A stretch of DNA of 64,000 nucleotides from Oligoflexus sp. (GTDB lineage Bacteria > Bdellovibrionota_B > Oligoflexia > Oligoflexales > Oligoflexaceae): NCBI RefSeq assembly GCF_035712445.1, contig NZ_DASTAT010000071.1, positions 1 to 64,000 on the forward strand, read 5' to 3'. Shown here in pieces: positions 60,273-64,000 of this stretch. The notes beneath the pieces were generated by a model. That model searched no databases and was not told where the DNA came from. It saw only the letters and a program-made list of their open reading frames with translations. The position numbers were made by a program, and so were the translations under genes. Every line of letters begins with the position of its first letter. Position 1 is the first letter of the stretch.

Positions 60273-60713
60273 TTACATGGCCATTCCGAGTGTGGAACGG
60301 ATGATATCCTGCTTGGCATCCTGCAGCGCATCATAGAGTTCTTCCCGATCTGCGGTCGAAATTCTTTGGCGCATCAAGGGCAGAATTCGGTCTTCGATCA
60401 GCTGCCCATGTCGAGCCAGAGCATCACGAAGTTCCATGACCTGGTCGGCGGGAGGATGATCGTCAAGTCCGAGTCGATCGAGTTGCATGCGCAGCCCGAC
60501 CAGATCCGTCTCCAAACGCTGCAAGGCAGCATCCTGTTTAGGAGAAACCGCTGCAAGCTCGGGCAGAAGATACTCCAATTCAAGAGTGAGATGGGCTTTC
60601 AAATGACCTGCGATACTCGACCAGTTCTGATGAGTCGTTGACCCATCAATAAAAGCGCTGACATCACTCTGGCGTTCTTTAAGCTCGTTCTTGAGGAGCT
60701 GCAATACATCCAT
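60273..60713 (-). CDS. Hemerythrin-like (HHE) helical protein
   Basis: A 146-residue all-helical protein. HLKAHLTLELEYLLPEL and LARHGQLIEDRILPLMRQRIS resemble the two halves of a hemerythrin-type HHE bundle (HxxxE...LyP). Some iron-ligand histidines of the classic set are hard to place, so oxygen or iron binding is not certain. GGAAGGG precedes ATG 60713. It stands alone between rplS and the phosphodiesterase. Confidence 0.55.
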   Translation of the reverse strand: MDVLQLLKNELKERQSDVSAFIDGSTTHQNWSSIAGHLKAHLTLELEYLLPELAAVSPKQDAALQRLETDLVGLRMQLDRLGLDDHPPADQVMELRDALARHGQLIEDRILPLMRQRISTADREELYDALQDAKQDIIRSTLGMAM

Positions 60714-60866
60714 GACGATAACCCTTCCACAGCATTACTGGGATAAACCCGGCCCGATGGCTTTTGCCGAAACGTTCCATACTGGTATCTAGATGATGAA
60801 ATGATGAGGGCTGGTATAGACCATCAGGAAAAACGATTCAAGCACGAGTGCGAGTACGCTCTAAAA

Positions 60867-61604
60867 TCACGTCATCGAAAGCGGCAAATGATTGGTGAGG
60901 ATTTCATCAAAACCAGCATCTACAGCGGCTTTGGCGTCCTCATCACGCACAGGGAGATAAGCCAGGAGGCGGGCTCCTCGCTTGTGATAGGCCTCGGCAA
61001 AGAATTTTGTAAAAAGATCACGACCTGCAAAATACCGTGGAATGGAATATGTTCGTCCGGAGCGGATCCCGCCGACGAAGGGCATTCCAGAAAACACAGC
61101 AAGTCCAGCCCGATAGCATTCGGCTTCGCGGGCCAGCGTCCTTGCATTCGGAAAGAGCTGCCGTAGATAACGTTCGGCGCGAGCGCTCCAGCAAAGGAAG
61201 CGGGCCTGCTCATTGAGCCAGGATTCAGCCTTCTTCCTGCGCGCCCACTCGTGCAGACCCAGGAGCGTGGGCCCGGCGGACTCGGGTTTGATATCGAAGG
61301 TCCAGCTGAAACCCGCGTAGGACTCAATGAATTCATCAAAGGTCAGAAGTCGATGACCGTGGGGACTCCGGAGCGACAGGAGTTCCCGCAGACTTGTTTT
61401 TTCCACAATCAAAGAATTGGCGAATGTCCGGGTCAATTCCGAATCATGGTGCAAAACAATGTGACCATCGGCCGTGGTGCGCAGATCCGTTTCGAGATGG
61501 GTAAATCCAGCCTCTATGGCAGCATCAAAGGCCTCGCGCGTATTTTCGAGAGCTACGGTATGATAGCCACGATGACTTATCCATACGACCGGGTCTTGTT
61601 CCAT
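60867..61604 (-). CDS. Glycerophosphodiester phosphodiesterase
   Basis: A 245-residue TIM-barrel enzyme from ATG 61604, chosen because GGGAGG lies 6 nt upstream. Catalytic and metal residues are visible: SHRGYHTVALENTREAF (HRG, E-N-T), HLETDLRTTADG (E and D) and IVLHHDSELTRT (second His). The family splits glycerophosphodiesters into glycerol 3-phosphate and an alcohol. No signal peptide, so it is probably cytoplasmic (UgpQ-like). Divergent from the Fe-S carrier gene. Confidence 0.92.
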   Translation of the reverse strand: MEQDPVVWISHRGYHTVALENTREAFDAAIEAGFTHLETDLRTTADGHIVLHHDSELTRTFANSLIVEKTSLRELLSLRSPHGHRLLTFDEFIESYAGFSWTFDIKPESAGPTLLGLHEWARRKKAESWLNEQARFLCWSARAERYLRQLFPNARTLAREAECYRAGLAVFSGMPFVGGIRSGRTYSIPRYFAGRDLFTKFFAEAYHKRGARLLAYLPVRDEDAKAAVDAGFDEILTNHLPLSMT

Positions 61605-61660
61605 GCCCATCCTCCCTGCTAGGATCCTTGGTTTGAATACACTTTATAAGCGAGTCAAGC

Positions 61661-62053
61661 ATGGATTCCGCAATATATATCAGTCCCAAGGCCCTCGAAG
61701 CCGCACTCGAACTGCAAGAGCACACGGCGCGCTATCGCAATCTGCCCCTGCGGCTTTACATTGATGGCAAAGGTTGTGATGGCTTCTATTATGGCGTGTC
61801 CTTCGATCCGCAAAGCCCCGACGACCTTGTGTTCCCACAGGAAGGCGGTCTCCTTCTGATCATCGACCCCCCAGCCTTTGAATTCTGCAAGGGGTCCACC
61901 ATTGAGTGGATTGATGACGAAAGAGGCACAGGCTTTCTCGTTGAAAATCCGCATCAATGGAAGTTTCGCGGAAAATTTTTCAAAAGAAAAGCCTGGATCG
62001 ATAAACTGGAAGGGCGTCAGTCACCGGATTCGGGGGAAGTGCTGCAGAGCTGA
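61661..62053 (+). CDS. A-type Fe-S carrier-like protein lacking the CxC motif
   Basis: A 130-residue HesB/ErpA-fold protein. YISPKALEAAL, GKGCDGFYYGVSFD, GLLLIIDPPAFEFCKGSTIEWIDDERGTGFLVENP line up with ErpA (GGCSGFQYGFTFD...VVDPMSLQYLVGGSVDY...FIVTNP). The first Cys is kept, but the C-terminal CGCG pair is replaced by FRGKFFKRK. An extra Cys is present in EFCKG. Classical cluster binding through three Cys is therefore unlikely without change. Its last 37 nt overlap the convergent regulator gene. Confidence 0.8.
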   Translation: MDSAIYISPKALEAALELQEHTARYRNLPLRLYIDGKGCDGFYYGVSFDPQSPDDLVFPQEGGLLLIIDPPAFEFCKGSTIEWIDDERGTGFLVENPHQWKFRGKFFKRKAWIDKLEGRQSPDSGEVLQS

Positions 62054-62694
62054 TAGCCGCCGCCGTATACGTTGCGGATTTCCAGCTGGGATCCCTGCAG
62101 ATAGCGTCTGAGGCGCGAGATATGACTGGCCATGGACCTGGGGGATACACGCACATCCTTCCAGACGGCAAGCACCAGATCCTCATGGCTCAGACAGTGA
62201 TTAGGATTTTTCAAAAGGTGGCGGAGGATCTGCCCCTCTTTGGGTTTCAGCCTCACCCACTCCCCTTCCATACTCAGTTTCAAACGATGACCCGCGGTGT
62301 CCAGGATCAAGTCGTGGAGCTGCATGACCGAACTTGTGTCGCGAGGACCATCAAAGTTCAGGATTTCCTGCACGTTGAAGGGCAGCTGGGTGCGATCATC
62401 GGCGCTGATGATCATGGCGTCAGGGGATGCCGGCGCGAAGCCGTCCACGTCCCCCAGATAGAGCCTGGGCACGGATTCATAACGAATCCCGAGCAGATTT
62501 TCGAGATTGATCAGCTCGTCGGCGAAATCCGCGCTCCGAACGATCACAAGGTCCGGCAAGCGTCCCCTTAAGGGTGCCATGCGCAAAAAGTTGCGCAGGG
62601 AGGCGAAGGCTCGAACGGCAAAATCACCCTGCAAAAGCGCAGGCGTGCTTTCTGCTGGAGGCCGGGGACGTTCCAAAATCCAAATGACCGACAT
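62017..62694 (-). CDS. OmpR-type transcription regulator with degenerate receiver
   Basis: A 225-residue protein. The C-terminal half (about 125-220) is an OmpR/PhoB winged helix: VRLKPKEGQILRHLLKNPNHCLSHEDLVLAVW, SPRSMASHISRLRRYL, IRNVYGGGYQL. The N-terminal half has receiver-like spacing (LPDLVIVRSADF), but the phospho-Asp position is not Asp and no KP motif is seen. AAGGAA lies upstream of ATG 62694. No sensor kinase is adjacent. It probably acts independently of phosphorylation. Confidence 0.8.
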   Translation of the reverse strand: MSVIWILERPRPPAESTPALLQGDFAVRAFASLRNFLRMAPLRGRLPDLVIVRSADFADELINLENLLGIRYESVPRLYLGDVDGFAPASPDAMIISADDRTQLPFNVQEILNFDGPRDTSSVMQLHDLILDTAGHRLKLSMEGEWVRLKPKEGQILRHLLKNPNHCLSHEDLVLAVWKDVRVSPRSMASHISRLRRYLQGSQLEIRNVYGGGYQLCSTSPESGD

Positions 62695-62706
62695 GCGAAT
62701 TCCTTC

Positions 62707-63900
62707 TTATAGACTCATCTTACAAAGACTGTAACGCGATGTGTAGTTAGCCGGAGCTTTCATCAGCATAAGCGTCTCCTGCGAGGGATCATGATAGAAA
62801 GCCGCGTGAAACGAAGTGCCTTCCTTGAAGACGCCGCGATAGCCGCGATGAACCACTTCGGTCGGTTCAATCTTGTAAATAGCGACTGTGAGTTCATGAT
62901 CCAGCCACTGCGGAAGAAAGAGATAATCCGATTTGGGATCAGCGCTCAAAAGCGGTCTTGCGACGTGCACCTTGCTGATGGGCACACTGAGCTGATTTTG
63001 CTTCTGGAAAGGACTGCTTTTGCTCAGGCGTTGAATTTCAATGCTGGCATTGGTCCAAAGAAGAGTGTCACCCTTCACGTAACTCAAAAGGTTCGTGACC
63101 TTCCCTTCCTGAAAGGCCCAGCTTTCGATCGGAGCCTTGTCACCCAGGTCTATGGAATGCTGATCCTTGGGATCGCGCCAGCGCAGGGTTTGGAAACTGG
63201 GTTCCTTGACCTTGTCCGAGGTTCCACGATCGAGCCAGACCATCTGCGTTCCGCCCTGGGCATCCGCGAAAAGCTGGGCCTGACCGATCACCTGGGTTGT
63301 GGGTTCAGCGCGTGGTTTCGCGCCGCCCTTTCCATCGAGCTGCACTTCGAGCTGCAGGTAAGGTTGATCATCCAACGACTCATCTTCCTTGCCTTCTCGC
63401 ACAAGGGTTCGCAGTTTTCCGCCGGAAATCTGCCAGTCGGTGAGTTCCCAGGCTGCCTTGGTATCGCTCGAAAATTGCTGCAGGACCGCGTTGCTCTGCA
63501 GATCGCGGATCTGAATCGTCGGTTTGCCGCGATCGCTGGTTTTCAGGGCAAAAACTGCCTTTTGCTGCCAGATCCCCGCACCCAGGAGTATGCTGTCCTG
63601 GGCGATCGGCAGGGCAACCAGCGTATCCTCGTCCATGCTTGAAATACTGCGGAACGGCAGGTGATACATGGTCTTCACACCGCGGCGGGTGGTGACTTCA
63701 AGGATCAGCGAAGGCCCGAGTTCGGGCACGATATGGACACGATCGATGCGCAGATCATCCTTGCGGATCGGAATCTCGGCGCACGAGACAGATTTGGCAT
63801 CCTGCAGGGCATCCCAATCAGACTTGAGTTTGCCCGTGCCCCAGCTGCAGGCGGTCAGAAGATAGAAAGGCGCCACGAAAATGGCCAGGTTTCTCATCAT
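62707..63900 (-). CDS. Hypothetical lipoprotein
   Basis: A 397-residue lipoprotein (MMRNLAIFVAPFYLLTACSW). The mature protein is mostly beta, with blade-like segments (IVPELGPSLILEVTTRRG, DTLVALPIAQDSILLGAG, AQLFADAQGGTQMVWLD), which suggests a propeller. It ends 12 nt before the regulator gene on the same strand and may be co-transcribed with it. Function unknown. Confidence 0.65.
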   Translation of the reverse strand: MMRNLAIFVAPFYLLTACSWGTGKLKSDWDALQDAKSVSCAEIPIRKDDLRIDRVHIVPELGPSLILEVTTRRGVKTMYHLPFRSISSMDEDTLVALPIAQDSILLGAGIWQQKAVFALKTSDRGKPTIQIRDLQSNAVLQQFSSDTKAAWELTDWQISGGKLRTLVREGKEDESLDDQPYLQLEVQLDGKGGAKPRAEPTTQVIGQAQLFADAQGGTQMVWLDRGTSDKVKEPSFQTLRWRDPKDQHSIDLGDKAPIESWAFQEGKVTNLLSYVKGDTLLWTNASIEIQRLSKSSPFQKQNQLSVPISKVHVARPLLSADPKSDYLFLPQWLDHELTVAIYKIEPTEVVHRGYRGVFKEGTSFHAAFYHDPSQETLMLMKAPANYTSRYSLCKMSL

Positions 63901-64000
63901 AAATGCCTACCAGTCCCTCAAGATTTTCATCAATTGGTCGATGCGTGTTTTGTAAAGATTCGGAATGAGTGCAACAGGTATTGTATGCGATTTTTCATTT

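Overview
The window is a gene-dense bacterial chromosome segment from a Gram-negative organism. KdsA (KDO synthesis for LPS), SurA/PpiC-type periplasmic foldases, a lytic transglycosylase, many lipobox-bearing lipoproteins and PilB/PilT/PilC of type IV pili all point to an outer membrane. The mixture of delta-proteobacteria-like gene content and many orphan lipoproteins suggests Bdellovibrionota/Oligoflexia or a relative. That placement is inference from gene content, not from a marker phylogeny. Nothing looks like a prophage, insertion sequence, CRISPR array or replication origin.

Layout. 1-5.7 kb: orphan membrane and lipoprotein genes, including a 1134-residue propeller-like lipoprotein. 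5.7-11.3 kb (minus): mfd, ppiC-type and surA-type foldases. 11.4-14.9 kb: pyruvate carboxylase. 14.8-17.4 kb (minus): an unusual membrane cluster with a short NuoN-like antiporter core, a NuoK-like protein, a 51-residue protein and an Lgt-like paralogue. 17.4-18.5 kb: gpsA with its terminator. 18.5-23.2 kb (minus): a Gld-type ABC transporter module with a DUF4340 protein. 23.5-24.6 kb: IHF-alpha and cobalamin adenosyltransferase, followed by a 120-bp inverted-repeat element. 24.7-30 kb: two unknown genes and pilB-pilT-pilC. 30-31.8 kb (minus): kdsA, a TVP38/TMEM64 membrane protein and a zinc ribbon. 32-32.6 kb: tRNA-Phe, secG, tRNA-Leu. 32.8-34.8 kb: small lipoproteins, one with a metzincin zinc-binding motif. 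34.8-37.2 kb (minus): a TM/PilZ-like protein, aroE, queG. 37.3-38.3 kb: ribF. 38.4-39.7 kb (minus): a lipoprotein. 39.8-44.7 kb: ppk, ppx, holA. 44.7-47 kb (minus): map and a peptide-type solute-binding protein. 47-48.4 kb: FAD oxidoreductase and yacG. 48.4-54.5 kb (minus): GHMP kinase, lytic transglycosylase, a 47-residue membrane protein, ctaB, 2-hydroxyacid dehydrogenase, a NifU-like scaffold and a coiled-coil protein. 54.6-56.9 kb: pseudo-receiver, small unknown, monothiol thioredoxin, rnhB, yraN. 57-59.4 kb (minus): tandemly duplicated secreted proteins. 59.7-64 kb: rplS, hemerythrin-like protein, GDPD phosphodiesterase, an A-type Fe-S carrier variant, an atypical response regulator and a lipoprotein.

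How the genes fit together. Most recognisable genes are core housekeeping: transcription-coupled repair, anaplerosis, outer-membrane protein folding, LPS and cofactor synthesis, polyphosphate turnover, tRNA modification and translation. Several are classic catalytic folds that have lost signature residues: thioredoxin WSGPC, an A-type carrier without CxC, two receivers without the phospho-aspartate, Lgt-like with H to Y and N to C, and NuoK-like without its membrane glutamates. Convergent neighbours repeatedly overlap or abut at their stop codons. The candidates I rank highest for something undescribed are the truncated complex-I-like cluster at 15.6-17.2 kb, the tandem secreted pair at 57-59.4 kb and the 120-bp inverted-repeat element at 24.56 kb.
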